DNA of 64,000 bases from NCBI RefSeq assembly GCF_030848805.1, contig NC_092360.1, forward strand, positions 12,586,001 through 12,650,000, in the 5' to 3' direction. Source of the stretch: Temnothorax longispinosus (lineage: Eukaryota; Arthropoda; Insecta; Hymenoptera; Formicidae). Shown here piece by piece: positions 1 to 13,800 of the stretch; positions within the stretch are counted from its first letter, which is position 1; every line of letters starts with the position of its first letter. A program made the position numbers and the translations under genes. The notes under the pieces were generated by a model. It saw only the letters and a program-made list of their open reading frames with translations, had not been told where the DNA came from and searched no databases.

Positions 1-3000
1 AAAGAAAAGCGAGGGGGAGAAAAGCAAACGTGTTAAGTGGATAATGAAGTGACGAGGTGACCCCCGCGGAGTGCGATGTACGGTGCATCACAGAACACGG
101 ACACACCTGGAGTGACGACTGGATGACGACAATGAACGCCGTCGGTTAATGACATATGGCTGCTGCATCGCCCGAAGAAACTTTCAGAAGGGGGAGAGCT
201 GCGGGTGAAAAGAGGTTGGGGTCGGGTTGGGGAGGCGGAGAGTTAGGCCCGACGAACTTTTTTTTTTTTCATTTTCCGACACAACCATATGCGCGCGCCT
301 GGAAAAGAGAATGTCGGGACAATCGGAGGCTAAAGACAATGAGACTATTTTGCGAGGGATGGAAACGGGGGAACGGGATGGAGACGGAAGGCCGCCCGGT
401 TGTATCAGCAGTTACCCCTTGTCTCTCTTTATCGCGTCGCTATACTCGAGTCGCGAGATGCGCCGCGTTGTAATTGGAGTGCATATCGAGTTGTGTAACG
501 GCACGCTCTGCACGCAGGAGGATTCTTTTCAGTTGAGGCGAAGCGGCAAATGAAAACGGCGAAATCCGCAATAAAAGAACAGGAATCGGGAATGCGTCAG
601 CAATAGCTTTGTGTGGACAAAGAACTCATCCGTGTTTTATATGTATGTATACAATATATCAATCTAACGGCAGATCTCATAATCCTCGCTTTTACTCAGA
701 ACGGATTATTAATTAGTTATTTATTATCAATCTCGAATCATTTTTAATCTCGGAAAGAGTTGTTTTAAACCGATCACTTCAATTTGGAACATCTTACCAC
801 ACACATTTGACAAAGTCGGTAGCGCGACATATGTGCGCAGAGATATATTGAATTTAAAGACGAAAACCTCCGCATTTAACGGAATTTCACACGGAAATCT
901 GGGGCACGCATTATATTTTCGATCAAACATCGCTCGTGGCGATGTAAAACTTGCTTTACCGGGGCATGCAAAACCATCGAGTACACTCGGCATTTACATC
1001 GCATCTATCTACACGCGTACTTGCAACAAACTCTTCACCAAATACATGCTCTTCCGCTCGTCCCTTGCCCACAACAGCTCTAATAACACGTCCTCTATTA
1101 TTGCGACGACGGAAATAACCGCGGAAAAATATTTTGCCACCGATGGCAAATAATTAACGTTGAGTTTTGCCTTCGGAATTACGTGACCACGATACACGCG
1201 CGTTCTTTTTTTTTTTTAACTTCTTTTTTTGCAAACACGTCGGATCGGCCGGCGGATTTCACTGAAAAGCAGAGATTAAATTCAGCTGGACTTTATAACG
1301 GGACTCACGAGCTCGAACGTATGTATGAAGAGAACGGAAGAAAGGCGTCCGACAAAATTCACTTAGCATCGCGGGAAAGCTAAATGAAAATGGTTGTTTG
1401 CGGCGCGGTAAAAGCCTCTGCGCGCGAAAGTTGCATCATCGCGTCGCGTTCCCCCGTATTCAGAGAATGAAACATTCCTACTCGCCGAGTGTGTAGAAAA
1501 GGACCGGGCTTCCAATTTGAAACAGGTGTGTCACGGAAAATTCGCTACGAGGCAGAAGGTTTTGTAATAATTCCCAATATTCCGCGAATTGACGATTTTT
1601 GTAGAAAAAAGATAATTTGTGGTTCTTGTATTCCATGATATTGTATATTTTTATACATTAGTAATGATAAATATTAGTAAAACACACTGAAGTATATTTG
1701 ACAATTTTTGCCAAACAATTTTATATCAGCAAAATTATTTAATGGAATAATTTTAAAATATATATATATATTTTTTTTCTTTTTTTTTTTTAATATATAT
1801 TTTTTTATTTCAAAGATACAGAGATTCGCGTATACGTTCAATCTATATATATGTGCTCAGTGATCAATACTTGCAAAGAGGAACAAAGGTAAACAAATAA
1901 AAGATGCAATGAGTGCATATCAATATCGACATTTTCATTAATGTTCCACAGCGGTTTTATATTCGCGTGTCGCTTTTCTCATTTTAAACCGGAATTAAAT
2001 CACATTTTATTGGTCGACGAGTCAAAAGGAGATACACAAATATAAGACATAAAGCGAAGAAATGGCCAGGGAAAACGGGCGAGCGAAAAAGCGAGAAAAA
2101 AGCTGCCAATTATGTATTCAAATGTGAACGCGTCCCGCTATCGGACTCGCAGGAAAAAAGGATAAAAATTCAATTAAAAGAGTATCTCCGGCTCTCCGGC
2201 ACGGCGCGGCGCGGCGTCGAAAACGTCGCGAGCGCACCGCACCGCAGCCGCAGCCACAGCCGCAGCCGCAGCATCGATTTTATTAATACAACCGTCCTCA
2301 AAACTGATCGGTCAAATTTCATTTTCCGGCTTGATTACAGTTACCATTATCGATACCACGCGGCCACAGCCGTATACTTTTGCGGGATTACATTTAAAAT
2401 GGAGATCGCGATTCAGCGAGTTTGGCCCGGCGTTTGTAATAAATAGTCCGTCGTTGCCTCGAAATGTCGTCCTGGATATCACATTTAAAAAATCAAGCTT
2501 TGAATAACAACAATACAGCAAAAAGGCAAAGAGAGATAGAGTTATTTGGTTGGCATGCTGGCTGAATATTTTAAGAACAAATTGGAATAGTTTATTAATT
2601 TTCAATTTCGTATGTAGGTTTGTCAAATTTTAATTCCAGTGATGGAGTTTATTTGCTTCTAATTTGTAATCTATGTTATACTATATTTTATCACGATCGG
2701 ACGCACATTAAAATCTAATAATAAAAGGATGTACTTATCGATTTATGGATTTTTTCTTTTATGTTTTGGATATAATAAGGCATAAAGCGTATAGTAAACA
2801 ATAGTATAGTGATTTGATGTCAGGTTAAAAGAAAAAGGAATGAAAGCGTGACCTGAATGCATCGCATATTAGCCGCCTGATGTGGCCGCTCATTTTATAC
2901 TCATTCCGATATGTGCGTTTAATGCGTTCTCCATGTCCGATAAATAAAGCTCAAAAACAGAAAGGGGTGGTGGCAACATTTAGCGCTGAATACGTAACGA

Positions 3001-4726
3001 AAATACAGGTATTAAACTTCGCGCACACATGTTCACGTTTGGGAAGAAACTCTGGCCGTGCATGGCCATAATATATTCGGACACGTGATTATACTCACCC
3101 CCAACGAGACTCGCGAGCGCCAATTATCGCTGCGATTTCGTTCGCGTCATATCGGCCACCAATTACGGAAGCTCCAAATAGATTCGCGTGCACTCGGCTT
3201 TACGGGCGTATGATAAAACGTGTAAATTCGCTGGCCACGCGACGATGATCCGGTAAATTTGTCGCTGACGGCGTAAAACAAGGGACGAAATTAATTGATC
3301 GTGCATTAATTTTAACCAGATGCCATGGTCACTATTCAAAAGGTATTGAACGTCCGCTTTACTGAACATCCAGATCATTAAGCATTTTCAGAGCAGAGTT
3401 TCAGCGATAATAGTGCTATATGTAAAAGAATAATACGTTTTGAATTTCACTTGTTTAAAATTTAAAACTATACGTAACGCGGGAGATGTATAATACACAC
3501 ATTTTAGGAAATCTAAGAAGATTATTCGATCGAAATGTAGATAAATTAACGTTTTTATTTTGTATTATGCTTACATCTTGCGTGAGACAATCGATTATTT
3601 TTCTTTAAAATTTATTAGTATTTATATAATATATAATATATAAGATACTAAAGTTTATAACGATAACGCGCTGATAATTGAAACAAAATATATCACAATA
3701 TACTTTACAAATTACTAAAAGCAAATCTGATGTTACATCGAGCACGCTATATCTGTTTCCTATTTGAATTTAATTATTGATTAAAATTATACATTCAGAT
3801 CGCGTCTTGAGCCAACTTGGCTGTTAAAATATCATGATTAATTGGTATAATTACATTTGATTAATGATCTTAATTACATTATCTTTCTCAGCCCTCGAGC
3901 GCACTCTGCATTTCCGTAGAAATTATTGTCCTATTGTTATTATAATCGACGCTATTATATGGCGGAAGTTATATAATCTTTTGTTCGATGACCACAGCAT
4001 AGCCAGTGTTACGACTATTAAACGGAAACACGTTGACCATTAAATCTTTATCTTCTGGCACAATCATAGATCTTTAAGATTAAAACATAATCTTAAGCAG
4101 GGAATCATAAAAAAATGTTTAAATAAAAATTTTAAAAGATTTTGTATTTTTGCAACAATCCCAGGGTTTAATAACAATTAAATAACTTTTGCTGAAAATA
4201 TGTTTCAATGTAACAAATAGGAAAATGTTTGGGTTTTATCGCGAAACAATAAAGAATTGTTTAGCCAGGAAGCTTCGAAGGGATGTTTTGTATTTTAAAT
4301 CGTTTATCAGCGAAACAAGGAAATACGTCTCTCATATTTCCACATGCGCTACAAATACATGCCGATTTGGAGTGAAAAGAAATGTTCACTCCCGGGACGC
4401 TCCCTTGTGAATCGCGAGCAGGGAGTACAGTCTGGAAAAATATCGGAGACATACCTTTCGAGAATATCCGCGGCTTAGGAGAAAATCGCGCACGAGTGAT
4501 CTCGTGAACTCGAGGACGCGACGTCGCCGCCGCGCCGTCGTCGTCGTCATCGTCGTCGTCGTCGACGCGGATTAAACTCCGTCGTGCGGGAGTGAAATCA
4601 CCGGGCGCGAATCGAGCCATTAATACGGGGCAGATTAGTCGCGCTCTGCAGTTCGCGTGTATTCCGACCACGTTTTTCCGGTTATATGATCTTGGCCTGA
4701 CTCTCGACCCGACTTTGTCATTACAG
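1..4726. other. 5' intron or upstream sequence, no exon recognised
   Basis: I looked for an exon encoding a signal peptide and ending in phase 1 before a GT donor and found none that convinces. AT-rich sequence alternates with CpG-rich patches at about 1-500, 2190-2280 and 4480-4700. A GCAGCC-type hexamer run lies at about 2237-2275. This is probably part of a long intron whose 5' exon lies beyond the window. Confidence 0.5.
4534..4566. repeat. CGT/TCG trinucleotide run
   Basis: Interrupted (CGT)n about 160 bp upstream of exon 1. On the minus strand it would read as a poly-Asp run, but nothing supports coding. Confidence 0.75.
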
Positions 4727-4859
4727 TGACAATGACAGATGCGGAAGCAGTGGCAGGCGGAATTGCTCAGCTACCATGCGACGTGAAACCACCGCTCTCG
4801 GGGGACAAGCTGCACCTAGTTATTTGGTATAAGGAGGAGGCAGATGCACCGATATACAG
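4727..4859 (+). CDS. Exon 1 in window: first half of Ig1
   Basis: Acceptor ttacag precedes 4727 and donor gtaaat follows 4859. The first two bases finish a codon begun in an upstream exon (entry phase 1), so this is not the first coding exon. The encoded peptide has the first Ig cysteine (QLPCDV) and the core Trp (VIWYK) typical of the Side Ig1 domain. It ends in phase 2 (ag) and joins exon 2 to read IYSFD. Confidence 0.9.
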
Positions 4860-7800
4860 GTAAATTTCTTCTTCTTCCATTTCTCTATCTTTCCCCCTTT
4901 CGCTCTCTCTTTCTCGCGTACCTTCTTATGTTGATCGCGTGCAATATCGTTCATGCTTTTCGAATACAAAACCGCGAAGCCGCGGTGCGTGCTCATTATT
5001 ATTACAACAGCGTTTGACGCTGTAAGTTATTTTGCAGATTCCGTCTTTTGATATCTAACTTCGGGTGAAATTAGCATAAAGGATTTAAGTTTCCCGTTTC
5101 TAAATACTTTTGCTGCATCGGTTATTTCAAAAGTCTGATATATCATGCTAGATTGAACCAAATTTTTTACCTACATAAATAAACAAAGGAAAAATTTCCG
5201 TTATTTTGACTGATTTGTAACAAAATATTCTACCTCGACGTTTGCGCTCACAAAAGTCAATCCCAAATTTTTACTGTAAAATGTAAATAAAAGTTGTGTC
5301 TATTTTTGGTCAATTTTTACAGCCCGCATATGTATGTACGTACAATGTACTGCATATTGTGACTTATTGTTAGGTAACACAATTATTCTCTCGCACATAT
5401 TTAACATTGCAATGCCGCGCTTATGGTATGTGGAATGATAATGTCACGTATGATATATATATATAAAAGGCAAATTATACATAGGAATATGAGATACATT
5501 ACGACACACGTTGAATAGTAATTGTGAAACACAAAATTGTATTCCTTTACATTCTTATCAACGTGTGCAAATAATACGTGCAAACTGTAGTATACGATTT
5601 TACACGCGTAATGCTATTCTTTTTACTTATAGCACCAAATTCGCTCATTTGTATAATAAATAATTAGAAATGGAAATAATAAATAGCTTCCTCGAAACTA
5701 ACTTCCGATTCATCAAATTAGCTATACATCGCTCTCAAATTTGTAAATATGTATATTACGTAAATATGTATAGATAATTTATGAAACGCCTTAAACGTTT
5801 TTGTTTGAACTATAAAGTTGTACGACGAAGTAATTTTATAATAAAACAATTTAGCTTGTAGTGGTCGAAGAATGGCATAAATAATATTTCTACCAAGATA
5901 ATTGCAACAGTAATTATTTTGAAATGAGATTTATCAATTTCTTGAGACGGGGGATTATGCACGGGATATACTCGAGTCAGCTGAGAAAACGAACTTCTTC
6001 CGTTTGTTCCGCGTTGGACTTAATTCGCGCAAATGGAAATGCCTCTCAAACAGAAAGACAGGCATAATTTACATTCCGCGCCGCGAAAGTGACATATCAG
6101 AGAACTGCAGGAAAATCGCTCGATGTTCCAGTTAGAGGACCCTTCGACGTTCATTAAATCAAAGTGAATTGCATCTGAGAGATATGTTAATTGGCCGAAA
6201 CCGTTAATGTGCTCGTCGATCAAACGAACAACGTAAACGATCCTGGCAATATGATCATTGTTAATGGGACCGCTATCAAGTCATATTTACAGTCAGTCTA
6301 ATTAGAATTACATATACCACTCGCACGACATATACGCGTATTTCATGCATAGAAAATTTTAAACCTCTATTGCTGCGAATAATTATTGGGTTTGATTTTG
6401 ATTACATTGGTTGCTCCTTCCATTATTATTGCATCTAACATGTAAATAACACCTTCCAATTACAGTAATTCGATATTTTTAAATCATTCGGTATGTATGC
6501 AAAATTTATTTTCATGTTTGTATAAAAATATTTCAACCGTATATATAATATTTTTGTTATTTTTAAAATTTAACATATTGGCTCTCCGCAACGATTTATT
6601 ATACGAATTTTGCCGTTTCATATGATTTTTAAAAAGTCTCAAAAACCCTCGCTTTAAAATGAGTTTTATAATATTCTTTTAATTACAAAAGCACGTTTTA
6701 TCGCATTTCTAATCCTTTTTAACTTTTTAAAGTTTTTTTTTGTGATACATTTATTATTGGAAAGCGTATAAAATTAATTTATTATAAATTTATTAAATGG
6801 AGAAAATAATAGATAAAAACGATAACGATAACGTGATGAAAACGGATATCCTACGGATGTTTAATCCACTTTTACCGTGTTGAACCTCTTTTCTGAGAAC
6901 TACTGGCGCATTACAAGAGATTGTTTTCATTGAAATGAAAAAACTTTCCCGTTAAGCGTCTTATGTCTGTAATTCGCTGAAGAGTTCTCTCTCGACAGCT
7001 CGATATTAGTTTGCCGAGGTATGTCAAAGGAAAAATTAACGTATGCCAACTGTACTCGGAGGATTAATTAATCCGTGACGCCGGCTGCAATTTCGACTAC
7101 GATTCTGCCAACGGGGAGTTGGTATTTTGAGTGCCGCCGCGTATTCCTTGTAACGAAAGCGCAATTGCCGTATAGGAAGCACGATGACTGTGAATCCTCG
7201 CGTCGGAATTTTTCGAGTCGGCTTAACCGAGCGATTAACTTAACGCCGAAATTCGTGTGGCAGACGCATTGTGATTAGAGAGAGAGAGAGAGAGGGGGGG
7301 GGGAGGGAGAAAGAGAGAGAGAGCTCGCATATATTTATAACATGCATATGCGTGTATTACATAATTCTTCCCGCAAGCACAGACAGGGCAAATTGCTTGA
7401 CGCATGCATATTTTACGATGACTGACACAATTAATTTGTAAATTACACGGCCTGAAACGTAATCAGCCGGCATTGCTAACTTCGCGGGATTGTCGGCTTA
7501 TTATATTTGCCGGCGGATTTACGCATCGCGTTTGAAGTTTGCGAACCGGATGTGCCCACTCATTTTCGGAGGAAAATTGCGCGCGGCTCGTTGCGTTGCT
7601 TTAGTTCAGTTATTAACTAAATGGCGGAGTAACGCATTAAGCATGCTAGATAGCCGAAATTATCCCGTTGTAGCACGCATACAACAACGCTCGATCTTGA
7701 TAATGTATTCGTTGCTTGGCAACCGATGCGCGCACAATCGATGCGTCTGCACAAAATCACGCGCACGGAGAATTAATACGCGGCGAAGAAGGGAACGCAA

Positions 7801-10800
7801 TTATTCCGGTAATTTGATTAAATCGCTGCGTTTTGCTTGCGCGAAATAATAAATCCGAGAGAGCCGAACGGTAATAAATAAATGAATTTAAGTCTAAGCG
7901 TATCAAGCCGCGTCGTTTGAGTCGCAATTTAATATGTACTCTGGGTGGGATTGAAAGAGAGAGAGAGAACGGGAAGAGAGTTAATCTCGTTGTTCGAGAT
8001 CGTACGAGGCGCTTTCTCGATCGCAGGGAAAAAGCCCGGATTAAGGTAACCCACGCATCCTCCGCTCTCTTCCTCCTTCGAGCGGCGCGGCGCCCGCCCG
8101 ATTCTCTTATTTCGCGAGTTGATATCGCGATTTATGCATAGAAACGAAACGAAGCCAGAAATCCCATATTTCCCTGCGCTCACATGGAGAATCGCAACCA
8201 TCAAGAGGATGGCAACCCAACTCTGTGACACACTTACATTAGTGTATGTCTATCATCGTGCCAGAGTGTTCCCCCAAGGGTGGTCCATATAGCGAATTGG
8301 CTGCTGCCCCTTATTTCTCCCTCCCCTCTTCTAAACGTCCCTCCCTTTCCTCCTTCCTGCTCCACGCTCCCTCTCTCTCCCGCTTCATTGTTCTCTCGCA
8401 AGCACGTCCCACCCTTCCCGTCGACTCTGATATATGAATTGTAGCATGGGCTTTTAAAGGCATCCCAGGGTGAAATTATGGATACGATATTTATTTCTTC
8501 TGGCGCGCACCACGATCGCGTTATCCCGCCGGCACTTTTGCGCGGTTTTATTAAGTTGAAAGTCTTCCCCGACTCGTGACGAAGTGCTCCGGCGCGCCGC
8601 GGCGGCCTTGTTTTTTGATACACGCCACCTCCCGGATCCTCGCGCCAATTGATTTAGCTTCATCTGTTTTCTCGGCTTTGGGCTGTCACGACTCGAAGCT
8701 CGTCATAGAGCCAAAGCACATATGACAGTCGTAGTCGTGAACGTAAGTAACGCACAAGCTTTGGCGTATTTTGATTTGTCAGGTCGAGGCCTCCACCTCC
8801 TCTCAGGCTGCTCGAGATGTCCATCGTGTTCCCTCGATGCGAAACTGATGGTCCTTCCAGCGTGGATATTTTCTGTAACATAAAAATAATCGAATCGATT
8901 AAATAATTGTCACGCGCATTGAACATTTTATTCGTTATTCAGATTAATACACATTCAATTTACTTCTTCGCAAAAAGGTCTCTACGTTAAATTCAACTTG
9001 AATCTTCAAATTATTTCTTTTTACTAATTTATATTTTAAAACACGGTTTAATGTAGCAACTGAATAAGCACAAACCAAAAGAGAGATTTTATAATATCTT
9101 TAGAAAAAAATAAAAAGTAATATTTACTAGAAGTGTTGGTACGCCGATGTCCGATGCCTATCCTAGGCCTCCTCCTCCTCTCAGGCTGCTCGAGATATCA
9201 GCTTCGCAGGATTCCCTCGCTGCTCCGATGTCACCTTCTGCGTCGTTATTTTCTGAAATATTCAAATGAACGATTCGATTAAGTAAAGACAGAAGAGATA
9301 GAACATTTTTGGACATAAGTAACATAGGCCGGTATTCATAGGCTACGTTCGGGGAGCACGCTATTAGCGCTATTGCATCATTCTATCTTTATCGCTCATC
9401 AGGTATAAAACAAGGATAGAATAAGCAAATAGCGCGCTCCCCGAACGCAGCCATAGTCGGTTCTTATATTTAAAACCATCTTAAGTACAATCTTAAGATA
9501 TCATTAACCAATCACAGAGCCGTATTAGCATCTTAAGATATTACTTAAGACGGTCTTGAAATAAGATCCGACTATGAATACCGGCCATAGTACGTAAAAA
9601 TCACTTACACTCACCACTTTCTTTCCTGCTGTTCCGGCCGCAAAATTCATCTTCACCTCCGGGTCAAACAGGAGTCTCGAGCTACATTGAGATTCGTGGC
9701 AATGCAGTTTGACTTCATCCATTAAGTAAGAAAAGTCAAGAATCCATTTCGGCTATATTGCATTAATTTTACGACGTTGTTGCAATAGTCGAACTGTTTC
9801 TTGACCTTTCTTCGCTTAATAGAAATGTAATTGCTGAAAGGAATTAAAAATTATTCTCTACTTTTTTTTTTTTTTTTTTTTTTTTACGTGGTGGAAATCT
9901 TCGAAAGACTCCCCCGCCCTGAGGAAGGGAGGGGGAGTGTCGGATTCTACGCGCACGCGTACCACCGTTACGAGGGGCGCTTCAGAGGACCGAAATCCCC
10001 TGAGCCTCCCTCAGCGTGGCATCGCGCGCCCATAGCCTACCGACTAAAACCACCACGAGCGACCCTGACCTAACTTCCACCGGGTTTGGTGGGTGTCGAT
10101 CCGCAGACACACGCACCGCGCTACGCGAAGTCGCAATCGTCTAACTTCCACCGAGTTGGGTGGGTGTCGATCCGCAGACACACGCACCGCGCTACGCGAA
10201 TTCGCAATCGCCTAACTTCCACCGAGTTGGGTGGGTGTCGATCCGCAGACACACGCACCGCGCTACGCGAATTCGCAATCGCCTAACTTCCACCGAGTTG
10301 GGTGGGTGTCGATCCGCAGACACACGCACCGCTCTACGCGAATTCGCAATCGCCTAACCTCCACCGAGTTGGGTGGGTGTCGATCCGCAGACACACGCAC
10401 CGCTCTACGCGAATTCGCAATCGCCTAACCTCCACCGAGTTGGGTGGGTGTCGATCCGCAGACACACGCACCGCTCTACGCGAATTCGCAATCGCCTAAC
10501 CTATCCTCCACCGCCGAGTTGGGTGGGTGTCGATCCGCAGACACACGCACCGCCCTACGCGAAGTCGCAATCGCCTAACCTATCCTCCACCGCCGAGTTG
10601 GGTGGGTGTCGATCCGCAGACACACGCACCGCCCTACGCGAATTCGCAATCGCCTAACCTATCCTCCACCGCCGAGTGGTGGCGATCCCAGACGCCGCCT
10701 ACGGTGTCGATCCGCAGACACACGCACCGCCCTACGCGAAGTCGCAATCGCCTAACCTATCCTCCACCGCCGAGTTGGGTGGGTGTCGATCCGCAGACAC

Positions 10801-13800
10801 ACGCACCGCCCTACGCGAAGTCGCAATCGCCTAACCTATCCTCCACCGCCGAGTTGGGTGGGTGTCGATCCGCAGACACACGCACCGCCCTACGCGAATT
10901 CGCAATCGCCTAACCTATCCTCCACCGCCGAGTTGGGTGGGTGTCGATCCGCAGACACACGCACCGCCCTACGCGAAGTCGCAATCGCCTAACCTATCCT
11001 CCACCGCCGAGTTGGGTGGGTGTCGATCCGCAGACACACGCACCGCCCTACGCGAAGTCGCAATCGCCTAACCTATCCTCCACCGCCGAGTTGGGTGGGT
11101 GTCGATCCGCAGACACACGCACCGCCCTACGCGAATTCGCAATCGCCTAACCTATCCTCCACCGCCGAGTTGGGTGGGTGTCGATCCGCAGACACACGCA
11201 CCGCCCTACGCGAAGTCGCAATCGCCTAACCTATCCTCCACCGCCGAGTTGGTGGGTGTCGATCCGCAGACACACGCACCGCCCTACGCGAAGTCGCAAT
11301 CGCCTAACCTATCCTCCACCGCCGAGTTGGGTGGGTGTCGATCCGCAGACACACGCACCGCCCTACGCGAATTCGCAATCGCCTAACCTATCCTCCACCG
11401 CCGAGTTGGGTGGGTGTCGATCCGCAGACACACGCACCGCCCTACGCGAAGTCGCAATCGCCTAACCTATCCTCCACCGCCGAGTTGGGTGGGTGTCGAT
11501 CCGCAGACACACGCACCGCCCTACGCGAATTCGCAATCGCCTAACCTATCCTCCACCGCCGAGTTGGGTGGGTGTCGATCCGCAGACACACGCACCGCCC
11601 TACGCGAATTCGCAATCGCCTAACCTATCCTCCACCGCCGAGTTGGGTGGGTGTCGATCCGCAGACACACGCACCGCCCTACGCGAAGTCGCAATCGCCT
11701 AACCTATCCTCCACCGCCGAGTTGGGTGGGTGTCGATCCGCAGACACACGCACCGCCCTACGCGAATTCGCAATCGCCTAACCTATCCTCCACCGCCGAG
11801 TTGGGTGGGTGTCGATCCGCAGACACACGCACCGCCCTACGCGAATTCGCAATCGCCTAACCTATCCTCCACCGCCGAGTTGGGTGGGTGTCGATCCGCA
11901 GACACACGCACCGCCCTACGCGAATTCGCAATCGCCTAACCTATCCTCCACCGCCGAGTTGGGTGGGTGTCGATCCGCAGACATCCTCCACCGCCGAGTT
12001 GGGTGGGTGTCGATNNNNNNNNNNNNNNNNNNNNNNNNNNNNNNNNNNNNNNNNNNNNNNNNNNNNNNNNNNNNNNNNNNNNNNNNNNNNNNNNNNNNNN
12101 NNNNNNNNNNNNNNNNNNNNNNNNNNNNNNNNNNNNNNNNNNNNNNNNNNNNNNNNNNNNNNNNNNNNNNNNNNNNNNNNNNNNNNNNNNNNNNNNNNNN
12201 NNNNNNNNNNNNNNNNNNNNNNNNNNNNNNNNNNNNNNNNNNNNNNNNNNNNNNNNNNNNNNNNNNNNNNNNNNNNNNNNNNNNNNNNNNNNNNNNNNNN
12301 NNNNNNNNNNNNNNNNNNNNNNNNNNNNNNNNNNNNNNNNNNNNNNNNNNNNNNNNNNNNNNNNNNNNNNNNNNNNNNNNNNNNNNNNNNNNNNNNNNNN
12401 NNNNNNNNNNNNNNNNNNNNNNNNNNNNNNNNNNNNNNNNNNNNNNNNNNNNNNNNNNNNNNNNNNNNNNNNNNNNNNNNNNNNNNNNNNNNNNNNNNNN
12501 NNNNNNNNNNNNNNCCATGTTATGTGCTTTGGCTCATAGCGTTACGAACGAAACAAATGTAAGTCGTAACGTTATATGAACCACGTATATACATGTCACA
12601 CTGACGAATATTCCAAAATTATTGGCTACTTTTTTCATACATGAATGCTTAAATTGAAAAAATTTGCTCGAGTCTAAATTGACCAAGAAATCCGCAAATG
12701 AAAGGAATTCCGGCAATTTTGAGACGCTCTTTAATAGAATGCTCGCGAAAAGTCGCATCTCGTAACGAGATTCTGTTCTCGAAGTGGGTCGACTTCCTCC
12801 TTTCTCTTGGCAAGTAATTAAGGGAAGATTACCGATAATAGTTCGGAGGCTAGTCAAAGCGATGCTACAACGTTGACAAAGGAAATGCAAAAGCGTGACA
12901 CGTTCTGCAATGCACGTGATGCGCATCTCTCATCTGTTTGCAATGTAGTAATCCTTTGTATCTGCATGTCCAACATGCGATTACTCTATTCACTGCTGTT
13001 GAAATGTCTACGCGACAGATAAACACGTTTGTAAACGATGTCGAATAGTAATTTTGCGATTAATTGCATTTGTTAGACTGCAGTTGTAAATTATATTTTG
13101 TACGCATAAGTAATTCGCATTTTATGCACACTTAACTATAAACGATCCTTATATGACACGCGATAAATCCAATGTGCTCCAAGTGAGTATAATAAAATTA
13201 CAAACATCTGCGGCTCCTTTTAAATGTTGTATCCTGTTTTTCCACGTCTCTCTTGTATCGCAACCGTAATTAGTCTTCAATGTTCGATAAAGGCAACTTT
13301 TTGAAGTAGCAATAATTCCAGAAATAACGTATAATAATTGGAATTGAAACTGACGCGGCTCAAGATGTGTGTCAAATTGAAGATGAAAACGTTGATAACA
13401 GTACACTTCATTAACGAAAGTACCATATATACATTCCTTATATATGTCGTTTCATCGCCTGGCATCCCTTTTGATTAACGTAATTTATCGCTCGTTTGGC
13501 AAAAGCCGGAGCAAAGCGCTTCAGAAAATCGAAGACGCAGAAAATCGTTCGGACAAGCGAGAGCGTTCACACGCTCGGCTGACGATGTAACTCGCCTTGG
13601 CGAACTGGCGCGAGTCATATAAAAGTACGAACGTCCTCTAAGGACCGGTTTCAGAAAACTACTCTGCACATATATCGTTCTGCGCGGCAAACCTTTCTCC
13701 GGCTTCGGAGATGCACCCGCACCTGAGCAGGTGCAACGCGAGCGAGCAACGCATTCGTCACACCTCGAATGAAATCAATTCCGACTTTCAGTACAAGCTT

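Noticed and set aside
7490..7849. Plus-strand 119-codon frame
   Set aside because: No recognisable domain and no splice structure; GC-rich intron patches commonly give such frames.
10086..12579. Series of 65-95-codon open frames (and a long frame across the gap) in the minisatellite
   Set aside because: They follow the 71/79-bp period in shifting frames, start at GTG rather than ATG and cross N; there is no coding pattern.
13510..13560. Heat-shock elements upstream of the tataaaag box
   Set aside because: GAA/TTC units are present but their spacing does not fit the alternating 5-bp HSE pattern.
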